Below are positions 53,417 through 64,000 of a DNA stretch of 64,000 nucleotides, in pieces. The stretch is from contig JXTC01000133.1 in assembly GCA_002914845.1 (NCBI GenBank), positions 43,634 to 107,633 on the forward strand. The letters are read 5' to 3'. Numbering within the stretch: the stretch's first letter is position 1; the number at the start of each line of letters is the position of its first letter. The DNA is from Trema orientale (lineage: Eukaryota > Streptophyta > Magnoliopsida > Rosales > Cannabaceae). A model generated the notes under the pieces. The model was given only the letters and a program-made list of their open reading frames with translations. It was not told where the DNA came from and searched no databases. Both the position numbers and the translations under genes were made by a program.

Positions 53417-56088
53417 AGTTTTTAGTATCGTTACCGAGAAATTAGTATTTCAGATTGCTGTCGATATCGAGAGTAAGTTAATTTTAGTTTAGGCATTTTT
53501 TTTTATTCTTAATTTTTATTTTTAAATGTTTGTTTTACGATATACTTTGAAATGTTAGATTGACAAGCCCTCTTATAGTTTGCTCAACGAGACTTGAAAC
53601 TATTTTATTATGCATGTTGGAGATATAAGGTATTGCTCACACTATGCCCGAATCATGATTTTTCTCTACAAAACTTCCTTGACAACCTTTAACCCGAAAC
53701 AAGAATGTGGGTTGAAAAATGATATGGTACTGCCTCTTTCTACCAATTATCCATGAACGAAGCTTATTAGTTGTCGGATGATATGGTCGACTTTGACTAT
53801 CGAAGTTGGAATTATCTACCAAGCCACCTCAGTTTGGGAGATAATTCTAACATTTTGGTGCCATGGAGTTATAGTCTGCATTATCAAGCGTAGCCTTCTC
53901 CCGACCTTGAATATTTTTTTAAACAATTTTCAGAGGAAACAAGACTTCGTCATGAGGAGTGGGAAAGAACAGAGACCAATGGTAATTCACAATTTGAGTC
54001 TTTCTATGACTCCCTTAAAGCCATGAGAAGAACAGTTGCTATGATACATGCACAAGTTACAAACATTCATGAAAGCCACAGTGAGGAGCCGAGCATAAGC
54101 GGAAGGACTTTGAGTTTATTTGATGATGACGGTTTAAGTGAGGAGGAGAATCAAGAGTGGATAAAGAAAGAAGAATCACAAGACAACACTTGTAAATCTT
54201 CACCCTATGAGATCCAAATCATCACGCCACCACTATTCATCAAAGAACACATCTATGATTATCTTATGTGGCCAAAACCTCCTATACCACTGCTAGTACT
54301 ATTCATTCAAGGTCACCAATCACATATGCTGCAGCCAAGTCAAGTTTAGCGTATGAGCCTATTACTTCCATACATCGCCAAGCTTTAGGGCGTCCAAAAG
54401 TAAGACCTTTATGTCGTGCTGTATGACACGTATTATGGGCAAAAACTGCTATTTGATAAACTTCACCAATGTGTATATGACTAAACCTAAAAATGCAAAT
54501 TATGGAGAGGAATTTTGCGCCACCAAAGTTAGAGCCACCTTACTCGGAGCACCACATTTTCCAATCTTGATAGGAGGCGAGAATATCTCACCTCTCCGGT
54601 ACATGTTATTTTCCCTTGTTCTTACATTGAATATCAAAATATTGAGAATATTACCAATTTTGAGTTTGAAGGTGAAAATAGTTGTTGGTTAATTAATTAC
54701 TGGGTGTGACTTTGCTTATATGTTGGTTACCATGATTTTTTTGCATAGGTTGTATATTTTTAGGAAATCATTTTTTTTTCTTTTTGCTTTTCTTTTGATA
54801 ATTTGAATAAATTGTGAGTATTGTTGAGATGAGATGGCTTGATATTGATGATGAGTATAGTCATTTAATATTCTCTTAAGTCTTTTGAAATGTACTTCAT
54901 TGAGATTATCTGTATACTTGACTCGTATTAATTGAACCTCATTCTTGATTATATACATTTGAACATGAAAATCATGACCATTTGACTCTATGAGCTTCTG
55001 GAGAAAACTTATGTGCATTAGATAGGCATTAATATCTCATGAACTCTTGAATCCATTTGAATAAAGCTTGATATGAAATTATATGTTAGGTTTTATTTAA
55101 AAAAATAATTTAGATAATCTTTGGACCTTTTTAGTCTTTCAAGCTAGCCTTGATACATTATCATCCTAGTACACCCACTTTGAGCTTATTTTTACCTTTC
55201 TTTCTCTAAAATAATGACCACCAATCTTTATCCTTTAAGTATGTTCATTGTTTTAAAGAGTTAATTCGTATTATGTTTATACTGGGAGGAAATGTGGTGT
55301 TATGGAAAAAAAAAACGAAAAAGGGGAATAATTTGATGAAAAAATTGGGTCTTTGCCCTCGATTTTATTTTTCAATATTGAGAACAATGTTGATTTTGAG
55401 TTTAGGGGAGACGTTTTTTATATTGATTTTTTTGTCTTATTTCATATCTTCCATTTCAAAAAAAAAAAAAGGAAAAAAAAATTATAAATAAGTATTTGGC
55501 AGAGTATTGATAGAAGAGAAATTTAGTTAAAAAGAAGTATGCGAGTGCTATTTGGTGTACTAAGAAATAACTCTACAAAGGTCCTAGATTAATGTGCTTA
55601 AGGGTAATTTGAATCTTAAATTTTTCTAAAATTATCTTACCTTTGCTCAAGCCGACATTACGAGCTTAATGAAAGACCTTTTGATCTTTGATGACATACT
55701 AACATATATTAGTGGAGAACAACATAAAAAATTGGCATATCGTAGTTCCAAATTGCATCATATAGAGATCTTTCATTGCCTACGAAAATACATAAGTCTA
55801 TCTTAAGTTCACTTTATTAAGTGATATTAATTTTGTACACACTTACACATTAAGAGTCTTGAGTGGAGTTAAATTGATGCTTGAAGTTGATAAATCTAGA
55901 TAAGCTCAATATTTGCATTTCCTTTGAGCTTGAAATATTTTGTGGCCTCGGAGATACTTATATAGTTTTTGACTTGATATGAAACTCACACTTCGTCATT
56001 TATGTCTTTAGTACTTGATTTGTGGTTTACTTTTCTTTTTCTTGTTTTGTTCAGCTTGAGGACAAACAATTGTTTGAGTATGAGTATT
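53417..56088 (+). pseudogene. Interior of the non-autonomous Athila-type element with a decayed gag-like frame
   Basis: From about 53810 to 54349 a frame can be followed with one stop and one frame change: NYLPSHLSLGDNSNIL, then PDLEYFFKQFSEETRLRHEEW, FYDSLKAMRRTVAMIHAQV and SLFDDDGLSEEENQEWIKKE. Acidic, coiled-coil-like stretches of this kind occur in interiors of Athila-group non-autonomous elements, but I recognise no defined domain. 54023-54349 (108 aa) is its longest open piece. The rest, 54350-56060, is AT-rich with no gene. A degraded polypurine tract (GAGTATGAGTATT, 56076-56088) precedes the 3' LTR. Confidence 0.5.
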
Positions 56089-57567
56089 TGATGAGTGATT
56101 AATTCACTCACAAATTAAGTATCATTCAGCTCAAATAATTGTAAAATCTCAAGCATTTTTTTGGTTTGATGTGTTTTATTTTGTTTTTATATTTCTTATG
56201 AATAAATGAGAATGAAGATGAATTAGTAACAAACATGGGTATTTTAACCCGTTTGGATTGAATCCTAGTCCGATACGAATGCAAGGCAACAAAAATTAGG
56301 CAAAACGGAGCTAAAACGGCGAAACAATGCTCCTGGGAAGAAAAGATGTCGTATTGATTTTTCAGAACTGAGAGCGCCACAACACTGACCAAGAAGCACT
56401 ATGGCGCAGCCTGGAAAACAAATTTCCCAAGCCTAGATACCGTAGCGCTTGCAAGGAGCGCTACGGCACTACCCTATATCCAAAAACGCGTTTTTAGCAA
56501 GTTTTTAGGGCCAATCTCGACCCTTGATGCTATCTGATCGAATGGTTTATATTCTACCTAGCCTAGGTCATCTTGGAGCCCTTTAAATGCACACTTGAGC
56601 CTCCATTTCAAGAGTGGATAGCTGGAGAAAAAACACAATAAAGAGAGCTCAAAAATCCTAGAGAGGAAGGAGCTTAGAGTTAAAATCTTAGAAAGGATAT
56701 TTGAGAGAGTAGCTTGAAGAGATTGAAGGCTTGAAATTCTACCTCCATAAAAGAATTTTTCTCGTCCTCTTTCTCACCCTAATCTCATTTGAATTATTGT
56801 ATTGTGCTTGATTAATAAAAATGTTTAGAATTATAAAGTTCTTGTTGAGATTAGTATTGGATTCTCCTATGTTGGATTAATTATTATTTATTTGGGATAT
56901 ATTGTAGCTTATACTTTGATTTAATGCCTTAATTTTCCAATATGTTCTTTGTTGTTATTCTTGACTTTACTTATACTATTCTATACTTAATACTTCTCAA
57001 TTAGCTACTAGTTAGATGATTTAGTTTCTAGAACTTGGTACTTGAGAGAGGGAATTTTAGAAACAACCATAAGATAGTATAACCTAGGACTCATAGAGTT
57101 TGAGAGAACCTATAATTCTTTTGAAGCCATGATTAAAGAACCATTGAACATAATGAATTCTTAAATTCTAGGTTCGGAATAAAGATATTAGAACCAAGAT
57201 TTAGGAATGATTTCATTCAGCACTCAAGAGAAGGAGTAGAAATATCTTCGGGTTCTTAGCTTATAAACTAGAAATAATTGATTAGAATGTAATTGGCTAT
57301 CAAAAGATATAGTTGATGGTTAGGTGAATTCAATCTCTTAGTACATTTATGCATAGAGTTTCCATATTTTATTTCTGTATTTCTATTTATATTTTTTTAT
57401 TTAATTATAAAGTTGCCTAGATGAAGTTAGGTCATGACAATTTCAATAATAAGCGATAATTTAATACTCAATTCCTCGCGGAATCGACAACTCTCTACTT
57501 ATCACTTTTTTACTTGTTTACGACCTATGCACTTATGATTATTTTACGTGTATGAAATTAGTGTAAC
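56089..57567 (+). mobile_element. 3' LTR of the Athila-type element
   Basis: It runs from TGATGAGTG to GTAACA, 1479 bp. GC-rich units (AGCGCCACAACACT, GAGCGCTACGGCAC) lie at 56370-56480. The segment 56865-57270 is missing from the 5' LTR. Confidence 0.85.
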
Positions 57568-57790
57568 AGTAGCACACTTAGGGGAACTATGGAGAAATAT
57601 TGCTAAAATTAACAGAATAATATTTGAGTAAATAATGTATTATATAACAAAATAACACTGAATGGGATAGGGCCTTACCCTTTAGAGATGAAATGATACA
57701 GTAGATATAGGACACATGAACATGGAAGTACTTACATGAATCATTCGTGCACTTACCCTTAAATGTTTTCGTCATACTTGTATACTAGAA

Positions 57791-58236
57791 GATGGATATA
57801 GATAAGAGTTGGATGAGCTTAAACAATCGATTATCACCCTTGTATAGACGAGGTGCTAAGGTATTTGCTGAGAGGGCTGCTGCATATGTGAACTCAGAAG
57901 GTGAAGTAAGATGTCCGTGCTTATATTGTCTGAATTGAAAATTCCAAGACCCTAAAATACTTGAGCAGCACTTGGTGCAGAAAGGTATCCAACTGTCTTA
58001 TACTATATGGTCTTTTTATGGCGAATCATTTCAAGTTGCAAATGTCAAAGGAGGAGATGATAATGATGATCATGGCAATAAAATACATGATGTACCAGCT
58101 GATTTATCACGATGTTTAACAAGAAACTTGACACTATTGATGACATATTCAGGATACGAAAAAGCAACAAAGTCTGATCTATTTGCCAATGTATATAATT
58201 CATCAGTGTACTCATTTGATCTTGCTTCTCGTAGTT
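57791..58236 (+). pseudogene. CACTA transposase-associated domain, second copy
   Basis: ATG 57791 reads MDIDKSWMSLNNRLSPLYRR, then FAERAAAYVNSEGEVRCPCL and YCLN. After a stop comes FQDPKILEQHLVQKGIQ, SYTIWSFYGE, then an acidic linker GGDDNDDHGNK and MTYSGYEKATKSDLFANVYN, with a stop at 58236-58238. It is the same domain as at 19114, better preserved, with the CPCLYC..H zinc-like pattern. One internal stop near 57938 marks it as broken. No TNP2 follows. Confidence 0.82.
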
Positions 58237-58238
58237 AA

Positions 58239-58424
58239 TTGATCTTCATAAAAAAAAAAAATAAGATAAGAGTATTCTATAGTTGGATCAGATTTGAAGG
58301 TAATTAATTCCATAATTAGAATCTTACTCAGTTCCTAAACCATTGAGGGAACTCAACTTCTTGTTATTGTTTCAAGTTTAGACCTCCTTTAGTTTCCAAC
58401 TCCTTCATGTGTTCACTACACGAT
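58239..58424. other. Remainder of the second CACTA copy or flanking DNA
   Basis: A short AT-rich stretch with no gene. It ends with ACGAT, the flank of the minus-strand LTR. Confidence 0.4.
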
Positions 58425-58887
58425 TGCTGGAAATTAACCTGATACTTAGGAAAAACTATACATGCATGTATAATGGAAAAATACATGATCACATCATGAA
58501 CACAGCAGAAAAATTAGCGGATTTAGGTTTTAAAATTTTTACATGAAAATAATTTTCATAATCATAGAAAATGCATATATCAAACATATGATCATGTATA
58601 ATATAAATCAAATCTAGATGCATAAACCCTAGAGATTAGATTTAGGATTTACCTCTTGTAGCATGCTCCTACTTGATCTCTTTATAGATGGTAATCAAAT
58701 CTCCAACCCTAGATCTTCTTGTCTATGCACCTGCTCTTGGTTGATGAGACGAGTGGACACCAAGTTGAATCGTTTATTGGAGGACGATCAAGAACACTTT
58801 CTTAATTTTCTGGAACACTAGGACTTGAGATTGGAGTGTGAAATTATCAGAAACTATTTCTTCCTTACTTGGCCTATGTGGCCAAAA

Positions 58888-58937
<50 letters not shown>

Positions 58938-59976
58938 TATAGCACTAGTGCTAGGGTATTGCAATTTTTTCTCTCATATTCCTTATATATATGAGGCCAA
59001 AAACTGCTAATCCTAATCCAACTAGGATTATGCTTGTTCTCTAATTTGGGCTTAATGTGTATTTTTATAAATATATCTAACCCATGTAACTTATTTATAA
59101 AAATACTAGCTTCTATGTAGAGTCATTATTTTATACAGTTTTATGAAATTAATTTCACAAATACCACAAACCAATCAATGAGCTTTGTTGAGCTAGACAA
59201 GGGAGTTAATGGATCCAAATAATCTAAGATCCAATAGTATGATAAATACATAATAACTCTTATTATGGCATTTATATAAATACTATTAGTAAAGAAGACA
59301 CTGCATTAAATGCTTACTACTACACTCTTAAGTTAAATGTCATGATTTTATAAAGATTTAATCAACTGGCCTTAGTTAATCAATCCATCTAGTATATTCT
59401 ATACTACATATAAAATCTCTATACAATGTTGTAGTTGGATAAGTGATATTACCGTAATACCTCTCCAATACGTATTTACCTTTAAGTTACTATCTTTCTA
59501 TCAAAGAATAATATTGTCGATAATTTTGTTCTCAATGGCTATTTGGACAAAATTATTAGCCATTCACAAAGTGAATACTAAGATCTTAGATTAATTATTC
59601 CATAAATCTTGGAAGACCCTAAAGTGGCATTAATGTATAGTGTCCTTAATTATTTAGTGTTCCCGTCAATTCAGAGGCTAATCTTTTAATAAATCGAAAG
59701 GATACAACTTATGAAAGCAAGTCCAATCAAACATTAATGATTAAGACCTACATACTAAGAGCTAGTTTGTGGCAATACTAAGTTACGACATTCTAATTCG
59801 TTATATTATCTGGTTCAGTTCAATACACATAACTTATTTATATTATACTAGTATTTCTATCAAAAGTCAGACACTTAAATAATTTGAGACATATCATTCC
59901 CGTTGAAATAGACAAATACTACAATCTATAGTAAATAAAGTATTCCATCTTTATTTACAGATTGTGAACTAGTTAA
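58425..59976 (-). mobile_element. C1-family copia LTR, minus strand, split by a SIRE-like element
   Basis: On the minus strand it ends TTTCCAGCA at 58425 and matches the LTR at 9617-11425 from about its base 220 onward. The missing first ~220 bp are explained by insertion of the next element at 59977. GTTAA (59972-59976) is the probable target duplication. A (CT)n run (58890-58934) corresponds to the GA-rich leader of the other copies. Confidence 0.85.
58891..58934. repeat. (CT)n microsatellite
   Basis: About 22 CT units in the leader part of the minus-strand C1 LTR. The other two copies have short GA tracts here, so it expanded in this copy. Confidence 0.9.
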
Positions 59977-60156
59977 TGTTCATAAATTAGGATTTTAATC
60001 TTACTCACTCTTATTTTGAAGATAACAAATATTTGATTTAGTACTAATAATTTAACTTGAGTATGTAGTAAAATATTTTTTAAAGTTCTAACTCAAGTTG
60101 ATCAAGGAATCAAGCTTGAAGATGGATATATATTGGACTTATTAGAATCAAGCTTG

Positions 60157-61961
60157 TGTTGGGATATTTGCCCTAAAAAGCAGATTTCTAATTTTACCCT
60201 TTTAGTATAAACAACTTTCTCTTATATGCAATTATGATATTTGCTAGATTAAACTGTCTCAGTTAAATAGTTTATTTATCTGAAAAAGATTCCATGACTT
60301 TATTTGTGTATAAAGAAATAAACATGATTAAGTGTTATTGATGAAGAGACTTGTTTCTTTATCTAAGTCTAAATTAACTAATTCACAATCTGAAAATAAA
60401 GATGAAATATTTTATTTACTAAAGATTGTTGTACTTGTCTATCTCAATAAAAATAATGTGTCTCAAATCATGGAAGTATCTGACTTCTGATAGAAACACT
60501 AGTACAACATGAATAAGTTATGTATATTGAACTGGACCAGGTAATATAAAGAATTAGACTGTCGTAACTCAGTTCTTAGTATTACTACAAACTAACTCTT
60601 AGCATGTAGATCTTAATCTTTGATGTCTGACTGGACTTGCTTTCATTAGTTATAGCCTTTTGATTTGTTAAAAGACTAGCCTCTGTGAAATTCGAGGTGA
60701 ACTCTGGCATATTGGAGGTTATGGTTTATGAATTGATAGGAACACCAAATAGTTAAGGATACTATATAACAATGCTACTTTAGGGTCTTTCAAGATTTAT
60801 GGAATAATTAAATCTAAGATCTTAGTATTCACTTTGTGAATTAGTTGATAATTTTGTCTAAATAGCCCTTGAGAATAAAATTATCGACAATATTATTCCT
60901 TGATAGAAAGATGGTAACTTAAAGGTAAATATGTGTTAGAGGGGTATTGCGGTAATTTCACCTATCCAACTACGGCATTGTATAAGAATTTTACGTGTGG
61001 TACAGAATATGCTAGATGGATTAATTAATCAAGGCTAGTTGATTAAATCTCTATAAAAGGTATGACATTTAATCTAAGAATGCAGTATTGGGCCTTTAGT
61101 AGAGTGCTCCCTTTACTAATAGTATTTATATAAATACTATAATAAAAGTTATTATGTATTTATCATACTATTGGAGCTTAGATTATTTGGATCTATTAGG
61201 TCTCTTGTCTAGCTCAACAAAGCTCATTAATTAGTTAGTAGTATTTGTGAAATTAGTTTTATGAATGTAAAATAATGATTCTACACAGAAGTTAGTATTT
61301 TTATAAATAAGTTACATGAGTTGGACATATTTATAAAAATACACCAAAAGTCCAAATTGTAGAACAAGCTCAATCCTAGTTGGACTGGGATTAGCAGTTT
61401 TGGGTTTCATATATAAGATACATGAGAGGAGAAACTGCTCAGTAACTCTAGGAGAGCTACATGTGAAACAAAGGGAAAGGGAGAGAGAGAATTCGGCCAA
61501 GGCTGAGAGAAGAGGAGAGAAAAAAATTTTTGCAACCTCACACTTCTCATCTCATGTTCCGGTGTTCCAAAGTATCAAGAAGGTGTTCTTGATTATTCTC
61601 CAGCAAAGGATTCAACTTGGTGCCTACTTGCCTCATCAACCAAGAGTAAGAGTAAGAGCATAGACAAGAAGATCTAGGGTTAGAGATTTGATCACCATCA
61701 ACAAGGAGTTCAAAGAGGAGCATGCTATAAAAGGTAAACCCTAATATCTTCTCTAGGGTTTATGCATCTAGATTTGATTTATGTTATACATGATCCTGTA
61801 TATGATATATGCATGTTCTATGGTTATGAAAGCTATTTTTATGTAAAAATTTTAAAACCTAAATCCTCAAATTTTTCTGCTCCGTTCATGATGTGATCAT
61901 GTGTTTTCCATAGTTTCCATACATGTATGATTTTTCCTATGTATTAAGTTAATTTCCAGCA
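60157..61961 (+). mobile_element. Solo LTR of family C1, TSD GCTTG
   Basis: The LTR runs from TGTTGGGATATTTGCC to TTCCAGCA, 1805 bp, with GCTTG at 60152-60156 and 61962-61966. It matches 9617-11425 along its whole length. It lies inside the SIRE-like LTR, so it is the youngest layer here. Confidence 0.95.
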
Positions 61962-62439
61962 GCTTGAAGATAGATAATCAAGATACAAGACCGTATTTAG
62001 ATAGGATATATTTTATACTTAGTCTTGTATTTGATTTATTATATTGCACATAAATTCTCTTTGCATTGGCTCATGATTTCAAAAGAATTTTCAAACTATC
62101 TTCATCTTAAAATGGATATTTTATTTTAAAAGTTTGAAAATTGAAATTAATGATATCTTTAAATGGGTAAAATTTTTTTAATACATGATCTCTTAAGTTT
62201 GAATAAGTTACAAATATATTTGAAATTATGATTATTTGAAATAGGCTAAAATGAGATTTTATATTTGCAAACTAGAATATGTTTTGGAATTAACACTTTC
62301 TAAATTATCGTTAAATACTTTTGTGAAACTAGAATAAATTTACAATAGCTAAAATATTCTTTTCAAATTGATCTTTAATGTTTTAAAAGTATTTTAAACA
62401 AATTTAGAAGTCAGAATTTAAAAAGTGCCAAAATCTGTC

Positions 62440-62700
62440 AGATTTTGCAAAATGGCCAAAAAGCTGTCAGAAATTAGAAAAATGCCAAAAAACTGTCAAA
62501 AACTGAATGTTTTAGGTAGACCAGAAATAACAATCGGTAGACCAGAAATCTCATCCAGTTGACTGAAAATATCATCCAGTAGAATGAAAACTTCATCTAG
62601 GTCAATATGACCGTTAGATTTCGACCATTGTAGCCGTACTTCCAATGGCTAGTTTTTGAGAGTCTACTAGAAACTTGACCGGTCTACCGAAAACTCCGGC
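62440..62700 (+). repeat. Short tandem motifs in the SIRE-like LTR
   Basis: Three units of GCCAAAAA(G/A)CTGTCA-like motif are followed by four to five units of GTAGACCAGAAATCTCATCCA, before the TATA box. They are probably U3 repeats. Confidence 0.6.
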
Positions 62701-62969
62701 GACTATGTCAAACAGTTAAAAACAGTTAATTTTCTCAAGAACTTATAAATAGAAGCAATTTTAAGACTTGAAACAGATTTTGCATGAATCTAAATTGTTA
62801 TCCAACTACTTTTAAAGTTCAAAAGCTAGTTTTACATTGAATTAACATTCAAATCATATTAAGCCCTTCTTAGAGCATCAAACGTGCATTGTTCTCAAAT
62901 CTCCTAAGCCAAAATTGTATTCATTACTTTTGTGAGGAGAATTCTTGAGTGTGCTCACTCTTGATTATT

Positions 62970-63260
62970 AAAAAATCATTGAGTGTGAGGTGAGGTTGGC
63001 ATCGGAGTTATAAACAACCTGTGCATAAGTGAGATTGCCATCCGAGTCTAAACAACCCGATTTAGGTGAGGTAGTCACCGGAATCTAAACAATCCGATTT
63101 AGGTGAGGTGGTCACTGGAATCTAAACAACCTGAGTGTAGGTGAGGTTCTCACCAGAGTTTAATAATTATGAGTTGTTAAAGTTAGCACCATTGTCTAAG
63201 TAATTCGTGTAGGTAAGATTGTCATCGGAGTTTAAGCAATCCAATATTAGGCGTGATAGA
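62970..63260 (+). repeat. ~44-bp tandem repeats in the SIRE-like LTR leader
   Basis: Six to seven units of GTGAGGTTGTCACCGGAGTC followed by TAAACAACCTGATTTAG, increasingly diverged to the right. They lie in the transcribed part of the LTR, downstream of the TATA box. Confidence 0.75.
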
Positions 63261-63649
63261 GTCAAAGTTAAGACTATTGCAAAGGCATGGGTGAGACTAA
63301 AAAGAATTCACTCTATTTTTAAAAGGGTCGGTCAAGCCCACAATCTTGATTCGAATAGTGGAAGCTCAAAGCACGTTATCAAGAGCTGGGGACGTAAGCA
63401 AATCGTCATGTTTGTCAAACCTCGTAAAAATTGAGTTTATATTTTCTCTATCCATACTCTCTTTACTTTATTGTAAACTATTAATTGTGTGTTTAATATT
63501 TAGTATGCTTAATTTACTTGGTATTATTGTTTATTTAACTTAAAAATTTCAAAATAGTAGTCTATGATTTTACATAGTTGAAAAGTTTCTTAAAAAGTTT
63601 TAAAACCTAATTTACCCCCCTCTTGGGTTGTCAGTCTTGGGCTAACAAT

Positions 63650-63661
63650 TGGTATCAGAAC
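63650..63661 (+). other. Primer binding site of the SIRE-like element
   Basis: TGGTATCAGAAC lies two bases after the LTR end and matches the complement of the initiator tRNA-Met 3' end with one difference. Confidence 0.85.
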
Positions 63662-63696
63662 TTGGTGCTCAATTTTAAGGACTTAACCGTCTTTAG

Positions 63697-64000
63697 ATGA
63701 CTATCTCAAATAATTTTTAAAATCTTCCAAATGAGGAGTTTTCAACCAGACCACCATTTTTTAATGGTATTGACTACGTTCTTTGGAAAATTAAAATGCT
63801 TAAATTTCTTAAATTTATGGGTGATGATTTATTGAATATTGTTGTTCAAGGTCCATATATGCCTAAGAAAATTATTGACAATAAATTTGTTGAAAAAGAA
63901 TTTTATGAATTTGATGATAATGATAAAATTTTGTTTTCCAAAAATGGATGTGCTTTGAATTATTTGTTATGTAGTCTATATATAAATATTTATAATAGTA
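63697..64000 (+). pseudogene. SIRE-like copia gag, N-terminal part, runs out of the window
   Basis: The frame begins at ATG 63697 (MTISNNF), meets a stop at codon 8, and continues in the same frame. It reads FSTRPPFFNGIDYVLWKIKM, LKFLKFMGDDLLNIVVQGP and KNGCALNYLLCSLYINIYN. RPPFFNG-Y-WK-M and the ALNYL-CSL stretch mark the gag of SIRE/Maximus-like copia elements (UBN2/DUF4219 type). With only one stop in about 100 codons, it is much less decayed than the other retrotransposon genes here. Confidence 0.8.

Larger units (their letters stand above)
52347..57567 (+). mobile_element. Non-autonomous Athila-type element inserted in the second CACTA copy
   Basis: 5' LTR 52347-53416, PBS-like TTTTTAGTATCGTTACCGAGAA at 53419-53440, interior to 56088, 3' LTR 56089-57567. 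Both LTRs start TGATGAGTGATTAATTCACTC and end TAACA. The 5' LTR lacks about 410 bp present in the 3' LTR (about 56865-57270). The flanks ATGGC and GTAGC differ by two transitions, consistent with an old 5-bp TSD. No protease or pol is seen, so a helper was needed. Confidence 0.88.
52232..58236 (+). mobile_element. Second CACTA copy, partial, split by an Athila-type element
   Basis: 52232-52346 and 57568-57790 together match 18783-19113 of the first CACTA element, in the same order and orientation. A transposase-associated domain follows (57791-58236). Its left terminus and TNP2 are not seen. The left part may be hidden in diverged DNA before 52232, and the right part is cut near 58240. Confidence 0.75.
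59977..63647 (+). mobile_element. 5' LTR of a SIRE-like copia element, interrupted by a solo LTR
   Basis: It starts TGTTCATAAATTAGG and ends GGGCTAACA just before a tRNA-Met PBS. Without the 1810 bp of solo LTR and duplicated target it is about 1.86 kb. The R-U5 side holds a TATA box (TATAAATA near 62746) and two tandem repeat blocks. The element body continues beyond the window, so the 3' LTR should lie to the right. Confidence 0.82.

Noticed and set aside
54716..55018. 100-codon minus-strand frame inside the Athila-type interior
   Set aside because: Opposite to the element, AT-rich, no domain; probably chance.
63219..63434. 71-codon frame in the SIRE-like LTR
   Set aside because: It overlaps tandem repeats and the LTR leader upstream of the primer binding site.

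Overview
The window is nuclear DNA from a flowering plant, probably a dicot. It is AT-rich, its two genes have GT-AG introns, both genes belong to plant families, and most of the sequence is nested, decayed LTR retrotransposons and CACTA transposons. I cannot name the species from the sequence.

Only two ordinary host genes are supported. One is a type I non-specific lipid transfer protein on the plus strand (4907-5956, two exons, 117 aa). The other is a neprosin-family secreted peptidase on the minus strand (48134-45426, seven exons, 418 aa). Both read without interruption and have intact splice sites, signal peptides and family-defining residues. They lie in the two least TE-dense parts of the window and show no functional link to each other.

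Layout. 1-4 kb: an Athila-type LTR (minus strand) inserted in the integrase of a Tat-like Ty3/gypsy relic, followed by that relic's 3' region and a probable LTR carrying a Mutator-type MITE. 4-6.2 kb: the lipid transfer protein gene. 6.2-15.2 kb: decayed LTR-like DNA, a gutted Ty1/copia element with a 1.8-kb LTR, and an Athila gag-protease relic with its LTR. 15.7-40.6 kb: an old tandem-repeat tract split by a CACTA element (16044-36879, TSD ATT). That element contains a Tekay-like gypsy element (19550-33226), which itself contains a minus-strand non-autonomous Athila-like element (22562-26990). A solo LTR (38379-40020, TSD GTAAG) splits the right part of the repeat tract. 40.6-50.9 kb: sparse intergenic DNA with nested MITE-like elements and the neprosin gene. 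Upstream of that gene is a cluster of tiny poly(A)-ended insertions flanked by target duplications. 50.9-58.4 kb: repeats, a fold-back element and a second related CACTA copy interrupted by a non-autonomous Athila-type element. 58.4-64 kb: a minus-strand copy of the 1.8-kb LTR, invaded by a SIRE-like copia element that runs out of the window. The SIRE-like LTR was in turn invaded by a plus-strand solo LTR of the first family.

The coding parts of all the transposons are broken. Many stops fit C-to-T or G-to-A change at Gln or Trp codons, as expected from long-term cytosine methylation. The most interesting signals are: the layered insertions, whose order can be read from intact TSDs; a 121-bp LTR-like element with an snRNA-type promoter; arrays of GC-rich 14-bp palindromes at about 21-bp spacing in Athila-type LTRs; and the cluster of minute poly(A) insertions near the neprosin gene. 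I found no gene cluster that looks like a new multi-protein system.
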